From an uncultured Muribaculaceae bacterium (GTDB lineage Bacteria; Bacteroidota; Bacteroidia; Bacteroidales; Muribaculaceae): a stretch of 30,044 nucleotides of DNA. Positions within the stretch are counted from its first letter, which is position 1. Each line of letters begins with the position of its first letter. Below, piece after piece: positions 23,590 through 30,044 of the stretch. The notes under the pieces were generated by a model that searched no databases, had not been told where the DNA came from, and saw only the letters and a program-made list of their open reading frames with translations. Both the position numbers and the translations under genes were made by a program. The stretch is taken from positions 1-30,044 of the forward strand of contig CAJUCW010000031.1 in the NCBI GenBank assembly GCA_910585275.1, written 5' to 3'.

Positions 23590-26211
23590 TTACCGTTTTC
23601 CTTCTAATTTACCTAACCTCATTATTATAGCAGTTTTGCTTCTGCCCATTTTCTCTGCTATATGTTTTATATCCTCTCCTTTATGATAAAGAGTAAGCAG
23701 GTAATTATCCTCACTGTGCGTCCATATTTTGTTAGAGTTTGGATGCAAGGTGTAACTTTCATTCGTAATTCTTTCCGGGTGTAAGAACTCATTTACAAAA
23801 ATGGAGGGAACACGTCTGTCATAAAGAACAAATGTCTTGACTTTTGCTCTTGTAATGGCTACATAAAACAGTCTTCGTTCTTCACCGTAAGGATATTTGT
23901 CGCTTTTAGTCAGGACATATTTAAGCACTGGGTCGTCGCTTATAAGAGAGGGGAATCCGTAGGTGTCCTTATTGCATTGAAGAATTATTACATAGTCTGC
24001 TTCTAGTCCTTTGGATTTATGGACGGTGAGGAATTCTATTTTTCTTTCACCTATGAAATAGAAAAAACGACTACCTTCTTTTACGTATTTATACATTGTG
24101 GAAAGGTAGTAATCGTCAAAGGAGTATCTTCCTAGCAAGAATATGGATTTATCCACTGGGATTGATTCAATCAATCGTTCGATGACATTGCAGTAATCGT
24201 TTTTATCATAAGAGAAAAATTGCAATTCAGTTTTTATCTTAGTGCTAAAGGAATGTATGTTCTTTTTAATTTGAGCTTCGTTTCGCTGTATGAATCTCGA
24301 GGATAGTTCGACTAAAGGTTCTCCAAAACGATATGTCGTTTCAATCTTATTGATTTCCGTATTTCCAAAGTAATCTGAGAATTGACTGAAAAGCGCCATA
24401 TCACTCCCAGAAAAACGATAAATGGACTGCCAGTCGTCTCCCACGCAATACATTTTGGCTGGAGGATTACTATTACGAAGAGCTTTTAGAAAATTATAAC
24501 GATCAACCGATATGTCTTGAAATTCATCTACGATGATATAGTCATACTTCAAAGGGTGATAGGAGCGGCAAATTTCAGTCGCATGCAGAATAGCATCGGT
24601 AAAATCTATTTGATTGCAACTTTTGAGTTCTTCAATATACCGTTTTAAAACAGGGGAAAAGATATTTTTAATAATGAAAGTACTACGTTTGTCTTTCGCG
24701 AATTTAGCTTGTGTTAAAACATCATCGATAGATTTGCAGCTTGACTTAATCAAAGTAACGAAAGTCACAATAAGGCGAATAAATGCTTTTTCCTGCTTGC
24801 TATCTCGGGGAAGGACCAAGTCGTATAATTCATCATCTGTTTTCTCTTGGAGGGGTATATTTGCATTTTCCAATAAGTTTTTCAACTTGACACGAATGTC
24901 AGAATATTGAAAATCAGCACATGAAGTTGTCAATAGTTTTGTTCCAAATTTCTCATGTGTCGCTTTTTTCCAAGTAATGCCATCGTTATACTTTTGGTTT
25001 GCTTCTTCATAGGAGATGTTTCTATCTTTTGCAAACCATGCAGGAACAAGTTCATGCTCGTCCAAGGCGAAATGTTCCAAGTATATTCGCTTTATTTTTC
25101 CATCCTGTTCAAAATAGATGGAAAAATCCGGTTTGTATTGAGAGTGCATCTCATCTGCCAATATGTATTCATATGGTTCTTCGTATCTGAATTTTACGCC
25201 TAAAGAAGATAAGGCAAAGCATATTTTCAGCTCCTGTTCGCTCCTCACATAAATAGCCCTTCCATCCATATCAGGGAAAATTGCTTTAAAACGCATATTT
25301 TTCAGTTCTGAGAGTTGTTGTCTGCTTTCGAATTCCTTTAGCTCCCATTCCGATTCGACCGATTGATAATCAGCAAAGTATTCTATTAGGTGCTTTTTGA
25401 AATTAACATTATTCATCAATTCATGATAAATCTTTACAAAAAGAGAATCTGTTTTGTCGCAAATCGACGGCTTATGTCCGGTTGTATTTCCAATAATATC
25501 AAGGGCAAGTTTATGAAAAGTGAACCCTCTCACACCAGCAATACCTATTCTCTCTGTCAATTCGGCAGCTGCCTTATTCGTATAACTGATTAGAAGAATA
25601 TTATTTGGATTGACATTCTTTATGTCGATTAGATATTTTACTTTTCCAATAATGGAAGATGTTTTACCGCTGCCGGCACTGCTGACAACCAAGCAATTAT
25701 CTTCTTCTGAAACGATTGAGCGTCTTTGTTGCTTGTCTAAAGGGTACTTCAGGCAATGGTCGAAATAATCCTTATGGGTGTCAAGCAGAAATGTAATGAC
25801 ATCTTCATTATGAAGATTTACAAGCTTATTGATAGCTTTAAAATCATTGATGAAATTGGAAATGGTTTCAGAAGGAGTAACATTAAATGCTACAAGTTTT
25901 TTATGTAGAGAATATGCCTTTTGAAAATATGGCTTATAATGACAGATAAAATCTAATTCTTGCGCAGCAGAGATTATTTTACCATTAAAACAGTTATCAA
26001 GGTCTGTCAGGAGATCAACAAAAACTACATTATTAAATGCCGACAATCTTTCTTTTACCTTCTCATTACAGGATTTCTCGCTATAGTAGGAAATGTGACT
26101 TAACCTTTCTGTAAGCTTTAGGGATTCTTTTTTTAGGTATATTCGTATTATAACTACTGCGATAACAGAAAGAGCAATAATACAAATATCGAAAATAAAC
26201 AATGCCTTCAT
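23590..26211 (-). CDS. Helicase IV (HelD)-like SF1 helicase with an N-terminal membrane segment
   Basis: An 873-residue UvrD-superfamily helicase. Residues 3-24 form a hydrophobic membrane segment followed by basic residues, so the body should stay in the cytoplasm. Motifs: Walker A AGSGKTSS (179-186), SYTNKAA (209-215), Walker B VDEFQD (561-566), GDDWQSIYRFSG (591-602), TYRF (626-629), HKSKGLEADYVII (731-743) and EERRLFYVAITRAK (777-790). GDDWQSIYRFSG is typical of E. coli helicase IV. Between motifs Ia and II lies a nuclease-like insert: EEPYEY, KPDFSIYF (360-367) and IYLEHFAL (377-384), resembling PD-(D/E)XK. The C-terminus (830-869, WTHSEDNYLLTLY and GRSKTAIIMRL) looks like a Myb/SANT or HTH DNA-binding domain. 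It follows a lipoprotein gene by 77 bases and could act in DNA repair or defence. Confidence 0.88.
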   Translation of the reverse strand: MKALFIFDICIIALSVIAVVIIRIYLKKESLKLTERLSHISYYSEKSCNEKVKERLSAFNNVVFVDLLTDLDNCFNGKIISAAQELDFICHYKPYFQKAYSLHKKLVAFNVTPSETISNFINDFKAINKLVNLHNEDVITFLLDTHKDYFDHCLKYPLDKQQRRSIVSEEDNCLVVSSAGSGKTSSIIGKVKYLIDIKNVNPNNILLISYTNKAAAELTERIGIAGVRGFTFHKLALDIIGNTTGHKPSICDKTDSLFVKIYHELMNNVNFKKHLIEYFADYQSVESEWELKEFESRQQLSELKNMRFKAIFPDMDGRAIYVRSEQELKICFALSSLGVKFRYEEPYEYILADEMHSQYKPDFSIYFEQDGKIKRIYLEHFALDEHELVPAWFAKDRNISYEEANQKYNDGITWKKATHEKFGTKLLTTSCADFQYSDIRVKLKNLLENANIPLQEKTDDELYDLVLPRDSKQEKAFIRLIVTFVTLIKSSCKSIDDVLTQAKFAKDKRSTFIIKNIFSPVLKRYIEELKSCNQIDFTDAILHATEICRSYHPLKYDYIIVDEFQDISVDRYNFLKALRNSNPPAKMYCVGDDWQSIYRFSGSDMALFSQFSDYFGNTEINKIETTYRFGEPLVELSSRFIQRNEAQIKKNIHSFSTKIKTELQFFSYDKNDYCNVIERLIESIPVDKSIFLLGRYSFDDYYLSTMYKYVKEGSRFFYFIGERKIEFLTVHKSKGLEADYVIILQCNKDTYGFPSLISDDPVLKYVLTKSDKYPYGEERRLFYVAITRAKVKTFVLYDRRVPSIFVNEFLHPERITNESYTLHPNSNKIWTHSEDNYLLTLYHKGEDIKHIAEKMGRSKTAIIMRLGKLEGKR

Positions 26212-26288
26212 ATATAAGGTGTATTTGCAGGTTTATACCGGGATTTGCGAGCTACAGAAACACAACACCTATCTATGTCGTTAAGAGT

Positions 26289-26966
26289 TCAGAGTGACAG
26301 TAAAGAACTAAATTCCCTAAAAAAATCTTTTATATCTTCATCGGATGTTGCTTCATCTACAACATTTAAAATCTGAGAAAACTTATTGGTCTCGTAACCC
26401 TCTAATACGCTGCAAGTCGTAAACTTTTCATCGCAAAAGAAAGCCATTTCTTGAGGAATACTGATTGGTCGTATTCCAAAATGGCTTCTGAATCTATGAC
26501 TTACTATCCAACCTGTAAACTCACCTTTGTGATATTTAGCAACGTTTTCTTTTAAAGAATTAATTCGTTTCGAAAGTTTCTTGTTATATTTTTCCAAAAG
26601 AGAATTTTTTTCTTCTTTATTTTTTTTAGCTCGCACGTATTCTCCTTTAGAGTGTTGAGAAGAATATCGATTAGGAGAATAAATATCCATGGTAGACTCT
26701 GCAGATTCAATATTCATTTTGCATATTTCTATTTTAGACATCAAAGATTTAATGTCATTACTGATTTCCAAAATAGGCTCAATGGTAGTTATATCAATGA
26801 ATGCACTATCAACTTTTGTTGATATCGGTTCATAAGAGTCAGGATTAAAGAGATATCCTTTAACCGTCTTTTTAACTAATTTTTCTGCTTTTTCCTCGTT
26901 GGAGAGTGTGCAAGAAGTCATTACTAATGCAATTGCACAAAATAAAATGGTAATAATATTCTTCAT
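26289..26966 (-). CDS. Hypothetical lipoprotein with coiled-coil region
   Basis: A 225-residue protein with a signal peptide and lipobox VMTSC (Cys19). Residues 27-60 (EKAEKLVKKTVKGYLFNPDS, then YEPISTKVDSAF) resemble a motif common in small Bacteroidales lipoproteins of unknown function. A charged helical stretch, about 75-150 (MSKIEICKMNIESAES and KKNKEEKNSLLEKYNKKLSKR), is likely coiled coil. The last third is globular, with GWIVSHRFRSHFG. AT-rich, like the whole island. It lies upstream of the helicase on the same strand and is probably co-transcribed with it; whether they work together is unknown. Confidence 0.75.
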   Translation of the reverse strand: MKNIITILFCAIALVMTSCTLSNEEKAEKLVKKTVKGYLFNPDSYEPISTKVDSAFIDITTIEPILEISNDIKSLMSKIEICKMNIESAESTMDIYSPNRYSSQHSKGEYVRAKKNKEEKNSLLEKYNKKLSKRINSLKENVAKYHKGEFTGWIVSHRFRSHFGIRPISIPQEMAFFCDEKFTTCSVLEGYETNKFSQILNVVDEATSDEDIKDFFREFSSLLSL

Positions 26967-27053
26967 AATGTTCGCTATTCCAATATTAATTATGCTTGTT
27001 CAAAAATGCGAGCATGGTATCATGTCATGGAAAGGGTAGTCCTAATCCGATTG

Positions 27054-27061
27054 CAAAAATA
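27054..27061 (-). promoter_or_regulatory. -7 element upstream of the lipoprotein-helicase pair
   Basis: TATTTTTG on the minus strand fits TAnnTTTG, but no TTTG is found 20 bases upstream. It is 87 bases before the lipoprotein start. Confidence 0.4.
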
Positions 27062-27086
27062 ATAAAAAAACCTTGATAAAATGTTT

Positions 27087-27287
27087 TTATTGAATGTTTT
27101 TATTATTCATGGAGAAGCTTCTGTGGATGACACTTCGGGATATATTGAATGTTTTTTTCCTAAATAAATATTTACCCGGAGTGTCCCGGGGGGCGGGTAG
27201 CGGGACAGTAGGACAACCAAATTCTTTTCCCTTGATACCTTTAGAGCGCTTTAACGCGTCAGGATTATATAATATGATGAATATCAT
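27087..27287 (-). other. Short open frame in the leftward leader
   Basis: A 66-codon frame that starts inside leader module L and runs through repeat copy D. Its first residues, MIFIILYNPDA, match those of the short frame in module R (MIFIILYNHDA). The match follows partly from the duplicated DNA. It may be a leader peptide or chance. Confidence 0.25.
27174..27222 (+). repeat. Dispersed repeat, partial copy D
   Basis: GTGTCCCGGGGGGCGGGTAG, then GGGACAGTAGGACAACCAAA resembles the last third of copy A (TGTCCCGGGGGTGGTAGAG, then GGGACAACCAAAA). Only the GGGACA-rich hairpin end is present. Confidence 0.5.
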
Positions 27288-27399
27288 ATTTATATAATAC
27301 GCTCCCCCTAACGGATATACTATATGTATCCCCGTCTAACGTCCACAAAAAATTCAGCGCAAAGTTACTGTCTATACTGCCCTGCGATGTTTTATTCTG
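27231..27399 (-). promoter_or_regulatory. Promoter-leader module, left copy (reads left)
   Basis: Inverted counterpart of 27754-27931. In its own reading direction: CAGAATAAAACATC (27386-27399), a GGCAG block, -7 element TAACTTTG (27360-27367), GACGTTAGACGGGGAT (27328-27343), then a 59-base stretch (27263-27321) identical to the right copy, and finally GTATCAAG (27231-27238). No TTTG -33 is present; both copies instead have AACA 20 bases before the -7 element. The leader would lead towards the lipoprotein and helicase genes. Confidence 0.65.
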
Positions 27400-27450
27400 A
27401 TATTTTGGTTGTCAAGTTGTCCGTTGTCCGTTGTAGTTTTTTACGGTTTT

Positions 27451-27666
27451 CAAAGAAAGCCTCACTCGACGAGAGGGCTTGATTAGAGGGCTCGACCGCA
27501 CCCGAAGGAGCGGTAAATGAACGAGGACAGCGGGGGATTTCGCACTTTGGCGCTCATACGATTCAAATTTGGTATTTGAAAGGCTCGGAAGGAGTTTTGT
27601 TATCCCTGATTGGGGTTGACTGTCCCGTTGTCCCACTGTCGCAGGGGTGGGACAACGGGACAACCG
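27451..27666 (+). repeat. Dispersed repeat, copy B
   Basis: Begins AAAGAAAGCC and ACTCGACGAGAGGGC (shared with copy C), continues through GACCGCACCCGAAGGAGCGG from 27494 (shared with copy A), and ends with a 16-bp hairpin, TGTCCCGTTGTCCCAC / GTGGGACAACGGGACA. It is in direct orientation to copy A, 4.2 kb away, so A and B bracket the helicase and lipoprotein genes. Confidence 0.8.
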
Positions 27667-27683
27667 GGGACAGTCGCGTTTTT

Positions 27684-27750
27684 TTAGGGAATTTTCGCAC
27701 CAAGGCTCTCACGATTCAAATTTGCTTTACGGTTGAAGGTTTTGGATTTG
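27684..27750 (+). repeat. Dispersed repeat, diverged partial copy B'
   Basis: AGGGAATTTTCGCACCAAGG, then CTCTCACGATTCAAATTTG and GGTTGAAGG follow the order of the middle of copy B (GGGGATTTCGCACTTTGGCG, then CTCATACGATTCAAATTTGG and TGAAAGG). It lacks the hairpins. Confidence 0.5.
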
Positions 27751-27753
27751 TTG

Positions 27754-27931
27754 CAGAATAAACATCAGATGGCAGGATGAGTGGTAACTTTGCGGTGATT
27801 TTTTATTATACATTAGACGTTAGACGGGGATATGTAAAGTATATCCGTTAGGGGGAGCGTATTATATAAATATGATATTCATCATATTATATAATCATGA
27901 CGCGCAAAATGCGCTTTTGGAGAGTATCAAG
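27754..27931 (+). promoter_or_regulatory. Promoter-leader module, right copy (reads right)
   Basis: CAGAATAAACATC (27754-27766), GGCAG, the -7 element TAACTTTG (27785-27792), GACGTTAGACGGGGAT (27816-27831), the 59-base core shared with the left copy (27838-27896) and GTATCAAG (27924-27931). The predicted leader can fold into GGATAT/ATATCC (27828-27833, 27841-27846), a 15-bp AT-rich hairpin with one bulge (27861-27895), and GCGCA-AAA-TGCGC followed by TTTT (27902-27918), which resembles a short terminator. It leads towards the methylase remnant and the DprA-like gene. Confidence 0.65.
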
Positions 27932-27961
27932 AGAGAGAAAAGGGGATTTTTATGGCTTTAA
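27872..27961 (+). other. Short open frame in the rightward leader
   Basis: A 29-codon frame starting MIFIILYNHDAQNALL, with its ATG in the AT-rich hairpin and its codons 11-16 spanning the terminator-like hairpin. The left module has a frame with the same first eight residues. This layout would suit a leader peptide, but the conserved DNA alone could explain it. Confidence 0.25.
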
Positions 27962-28095
27962 AAGAAAGCCAAACTCGACAAGAGGGCACTCTTTTGGTTG
28001 ATATTTAAATTCGGAGGACGGTACGATCGCAGTTGAAGGCGCGGTAGCAGAACACAAGTTTGTCTCATTGTCCCAGCCCTGGGACAGTGGGACAG
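27961..28095 (+). repeat. Dispersed repeat, diverged copy C
   Basis: AAAGAAAGCC (27961-27970) and ACTCGACAAGAGGGC (27973-27987) match copy B, followed by a diverged version of the ACCGC..GCGGT block and a GGGACA-type hairpin, TGTCCCAG-cc-CTGGGACA (28069-28086). Its end runs directly into the broken methylase frame. Confidence 0.6.
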
Positions 28096-28149
28096 TTAGT
28101 CGGAAGTGAAAATGCCATTTCATCCAATATCATTAATGACATCCTTTCA

Positions 28150-28695
28150 ATGCCTTCTTCACCAGAGATTATAACCGGAAAAGATTATTTTTGGATGGCT
28201 ACTACAGCTAATAACTTTATTAAGGCAATAAATAAGCAACCACGATATTCAACAAACGGGATTAAGTCTGAACCATCAGGTTGGCGTACAATTCTGTGTT
28301 CTCGCAATAAGAAACCCATAGTAATTACTATAGTGAATTCATCTTTGTTTTACTATATTTGGAAATGCTCTTCTGACGGTTTTAACGTAACAAAAGGTTT
28401 TGTAACTGAACTTATTAAGAAGTTGTATTCGGATATAGAAGACCTTAGGATTAAACTATATGATGAATTACTGACAAGCCTTGAGAGAAATTCTGAGACT
28501 CATGTCAGAAATCAAAAAACGACAGGTAGAACCGAAATACAATTATTTAGAGTTAAGCCAGTCAAGCCAATTATTGACGAGATAGATACAGTTCTGGCTC
28601 GTCACTATGGCTTTACCGACGAGGAACTTGATTTTATAATCAACTATAACATCAAGTATCGTATGGGCGATGAACTGAACAGCTCCGAAGAATAA
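28150..28695 (+). pseudogene. C-terminal remnant of a restriction enzyme/DNA methyltransferase
   Basis: 181 residues from the first ATG; the frame stays open upstream to 28060, but that part is repeat copy C with no Met. The C-terminus, PIIDEIDTVLARHYGF then TDEELDFIINYNIKYRMG, is the characteristic end of large Bacteroidetes Eco57I-like (type IIG) or class I adenine methyltransferases, as I know them. NSSLFYYIWKCSSDGFNVTK resembles the target-recognition part. The whole methylase core (FxGxG SAM site, NPPY) is missing, so this fragment cannot methylate. The stop overlaps the next start (TAATG), showing the original gene was coupled to the DprA-like gene. The truncation point lies at the repeat, which suggests recombination there. 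Confidence 0.7.
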
Positions 28696-29147
28696 TGGAA
28701 ACCCTCGGCAACACTTCCCTGCTTTATCGCAAAAAGATTGGTTATTTCGCTTCGAGTAAAATAGCCTCTTTGTCGGTGCTCCCTACTCTCGATTGGGCTG
28801 CGGAAGTTGCCAAGCGCGATGATGTTGCCATTGTCAGCGGTTTTCACTCCAAGATGGAACGCGAAGTCCTTGACTTTCTCCTCAGAGGAAAATGTGGGAT
28901 TATTTGCGTCCTTGCACGAGAGATTTATAAGAAGATTCCGAATAAGTTTCAGGCGGCTTTCGAGTCTAATCGGGTTCTTTTCATATCACCGTGTAAAACT
29001 TCTGCGACAATGGCATCACGGCGTTTATGCCAACGACGGAATGAATATGTGGCTTCTATAGCCGATGAACTTGTATTCTCTTCCTTGTCTCTTGACCGTT
29101 CTTTGTATTCATTGTCGGTTTGCTCTAAAGCAGTAAGAAAGCCTTAA
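28695..29147 (+). CDS. DprA/SMF-like Rossmann protein
   Basis: A 150-residue protein with a reduced DprA/SMF-type Rossmann fold: IGYFASSKIASLSVLPTLDW (in place of VGSRxxSxYG), VAIVSGFHSKMEREVLDFLL (like VVSGxARGID) and GKCGIICVLAREIYKKIP. DprA loads RecA onto incoming single-stranded DNA, but this short form lacks the DprA winged-helix tail and is closer to stand-alone SMF proteins that I associate with restriction-modification operons in Bacteroidales. Its ATG overlaps the stop of the methylase remnant by one base, indicating translational coupling. Its present role without the intact methylase is unclear. Confidence 0.7.
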   Translation: METLGNTSLLYRKKIGYFASSKIASLSVLPTLDWAAEVAKRDDVAIVSGFHSKMEREVLDFLLRGKCGIICVLAREIYKKIPNKFQAAFESNRVLFISPCKTSATMASRRLCQRRNEYVASIADELVFSSLSLDRSLYSLSVCSKAVRKP

Positions 29148-29198
29148 GGTCTTTAAGGACATTAGGGATATTTGGGGCTTTAATGACTTGAAGGAAAG
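29145..29198 (+). repeat. Degenerate 9-bp tandem repeats
   Basis: Six 9-base units can be read in step from the stop codon of the DprA-like gene: taaggtctt, taaggacat, tagggatat, ttggggctt, taatgactt, gaaggaaag. They are diverged versions of the (g/a)(g/a)gNcttta unit found at 29853-30044, in the same orientation, on the other side of the four-helix-bundle gene. Confidence 0.5.
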
Positions 29199-29257
29199 TG
29201 TGGGGTAGGGGTGAAAAAATATGAGGTAAAGTTTTAGAAAGGTTGTGGAATGGGGTG

Positions 29258-29803
29258 TTAATAGCCTCTGTTTTTGCGGCGGAGGTTGGACATTCTTTCG
29301 GAAAAGCCTCCGCTTTTGAGGAAGTCTTCGGATAGGCGTTGGAGTTGACGGTGGAGGAGGTAGTCTGCTTGGTTTATGAGGATTATCGCCATGTTGGCGA
29401 TAGTTTCGGGTGGACGAGTCGAAACTAAATTCATGAAATATTCGGCATCGTTATGGTCTTTGCCGAGTTTCCGCATGGTTTCATATTCGATGCTGCCAGA
29501 CAGCCATTGTTGGTGGTTGCGTGTTTTTAGGTAGTCTTCGTAGTCTTCAAGAAGTTCTTTAAGACTTGCTTTGGCAACGTTTATTAATTTGATTTCAGTT
29601 TTGGATGATGTGGAAGATGCCGCACATCCTTCTATAATGTTCTGTTTGCCGCTGCGTGCGGCTTGAATCATTTGGTCTTTGGTGCGGTCAATGCTCGAAA
29701 GATAATTGTGACAGAAATAGTATGTTATCTGGTAGATAACATCGGTTTTTTGGTAGGTCAGAAGCTTCTTATAATTGCCGGTATTTGGAATGAGTTCGTT
29801 CAT
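29258..29803 (-). CDS. Four-helix-bundle protein (23S rRNA intervening-sequence protein family, suffix-domain type)
   Basis: A 181-residue helical protein. The core, YQKTDVIYQITYYFCHNYL, then RTKDQMIQAARSGKQNIIEG and SKTEIKLINVAKASLKELLE, then DYEDYLKTR, matches the S23/IVP four-helix bundle, in which the NIxEG turn is characteristic. The long C-terminal part (about 110-181, ending RRKNRGY) corresponds to the suffix form seen in Bacteroidetes. Founding members lie in intervening sequences of 23S rRNA genes; the function of free-standing copies is unknown. It faces left, away from the 9-bp tandem array at 29853 onward, and another degenerate array lies past its 3' end. Confidence 0.85.
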   Translation of the reverse strand: MNELIPNTGNYKKLLTYQKTDVIYQITYYFCHNYLSSIDRTKDQMIQAARSGKQNIIEGCAASSTSSKTEIKLINVAKASLKELLEDYEDYLKTRNHQQWLSGSIEYETMRKLGKDHNDAEYFMNLVSTRPPETIANMAIILINQADYLLHRQLQRLSEDFLKSGGFSERMSNLRRKNRGY

Positions 29804-29852
29804 GGTGTTTTTTTTCTTTTGGGGTTATTGTTTGGTATTTTTTTGCTTCTAA

Positions 29853-30044
29853 GGGTCTTTAAAGTCTTTAGGGTCTTCAGGGACTTTAAGGTCTTTAGGG
29901 TCTTCAGGGACTTTAAGGTCTTTAGGGTCTTTAGGGACTTTAAGGTCTTTAAGGTCTTTAGGGACTTTAAGGACTTTAGGGCCTTTAAAGACTTTAGGGC
30001 CTTTAAAGACTTTAGGGCCTTTAAAGACTTTAGGGCCTTTAAAG
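29853..30044 (+). repeat. 9-bp tandem repeat array (minisatellite), open at window end
   Basis: About 21.3 copies of a 9-base unit, gggNcttta alternating with aagNcttta, in perfect 9-base register with few substitutions (cttca for cttta twice). The last third becomes a uniform 18-base unit, GGGCCTTTAAAGACTTTA, suggesting recent expansion. Adjacent units form small palindromes (CTTTAAAG, CCTTTAAAGG-like). The array begins 49 bases upstream of the four-helix-bundle start and runs off the window. Confidence 0.9.

Larger units (their letters stand above)
27400..27753. other. Spacer between the inverted modules
   Basis: 354 bases with no supportable gene. It is filled by dispersed repeat copy B and a diverged partial copy (both listed), plus a short TTGTCCG tandem at about 27417-27433. 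Confidence 0.5.

Noticed and set aside
27412..27663. Minus-strand frame over repeat copy B (83 codons), with a related frame over copy A (23252-23455)
   Set aside because: The two repeat copies do not keep the same reading frame and differ by frameshifting changes, so the repeats are not coding.
27231..27931. Classical insertion sequence with terminal inverted repeats
   Set aside because: No transposase inside, the outer ends fade gradually, and I could not find a target site duplication; the arms look like promoters with leaders.
28060..28149. TTG start at 28060 for the methylase remnant
   Set aside because: The first 30 codons are repeat copy C sequence; the frame is open by chance there, so the first ATG at 28150 was used.
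29853..30044. Possible CRISPR array
   Set aside because: The unit is 9 bases, directly tandem, with no unique spacers and no cas genes; it is a minisatellite.

Overview
The window looks like a chromosomal segment of a Bacteroidales bacterium, possibly Muribaculaceae (the family is a guess). Several upstream regions carry the Bacteroidetes promoter TTTG-N20-TAnnTTTG, with perfect examples upstream of rplY and holB. Ribosome binding sites are weak, many short lipoproteins are present, and lineage-typical genes occur: a DUF4270 lipoprotein, a short glycogen-synthase-like protein divergent from panC, and META and S4 proteins. No rRNA or tRNA gene was seen.

Layout. 1-2480 is AT-rich and accessory in character. 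It holds the 3' end of a + strand gene, two small lipoproteins, a fragment of an ECF sigma factor that breaks off at two successive palindromic elements, and debris of other genes. 2483-9330 reads leftward: glgA-like, DUF4270 lipoprotein, CapA-family protein, ABC-F ATPase and Dabb protein, probably one transcription unit ending in a terminator at 3842-3882, followed by a separate surface lipoprotein. A divergent promoter region (9331-9682) separates this from the rightward set panC-panD and ffh. A 70-bp perfect palindrome (12352-12421) is the bidirectional terminator between ffh and the leftward operon holB, sugar nucleotidyltransferase, galE. Rightward again come an AddB-like nuclease, a type II NADH dehydrogenase, a double-META lipoprotein, an S4 RNA-binding protein, pth and rplY with a structured leader and a clear terminator at 23075-23109. 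This core is ordinary housekeeping DNA.

23110-30044 is an accessory, repeat-rich island. A helicase IV-like protein with an N-terminal membrane segment and a lipoprotein read left. A truncated restriction/methylase C-terminus and a DprA/SMF-like protein, overlapping by one base, read right. Between the two divergent units lie two inverted copies of a roughly 170-bp promoter-plus-leader module (L 27231-27399, R 27754-27931) sharing a perfect 59-bp core. A third family of dispersed repeats (copies near 23284, 27174, 27451, 27684 and 27961) flanks the helicase cassette and touches the broken end of the methylase. The window ends in a four-helix-bundle protein gene bracketed by 9-bp tandem repeats: a degenerate array on one side and about 21 copies on the other, running off the window.

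The most unusual structure is the inverted duplicated promoter/leader at 27231-27931. It could give both divergent units the same control, act as an invertible switch, or be a relic of a small mobile element. The sequence alone does not decide between these.
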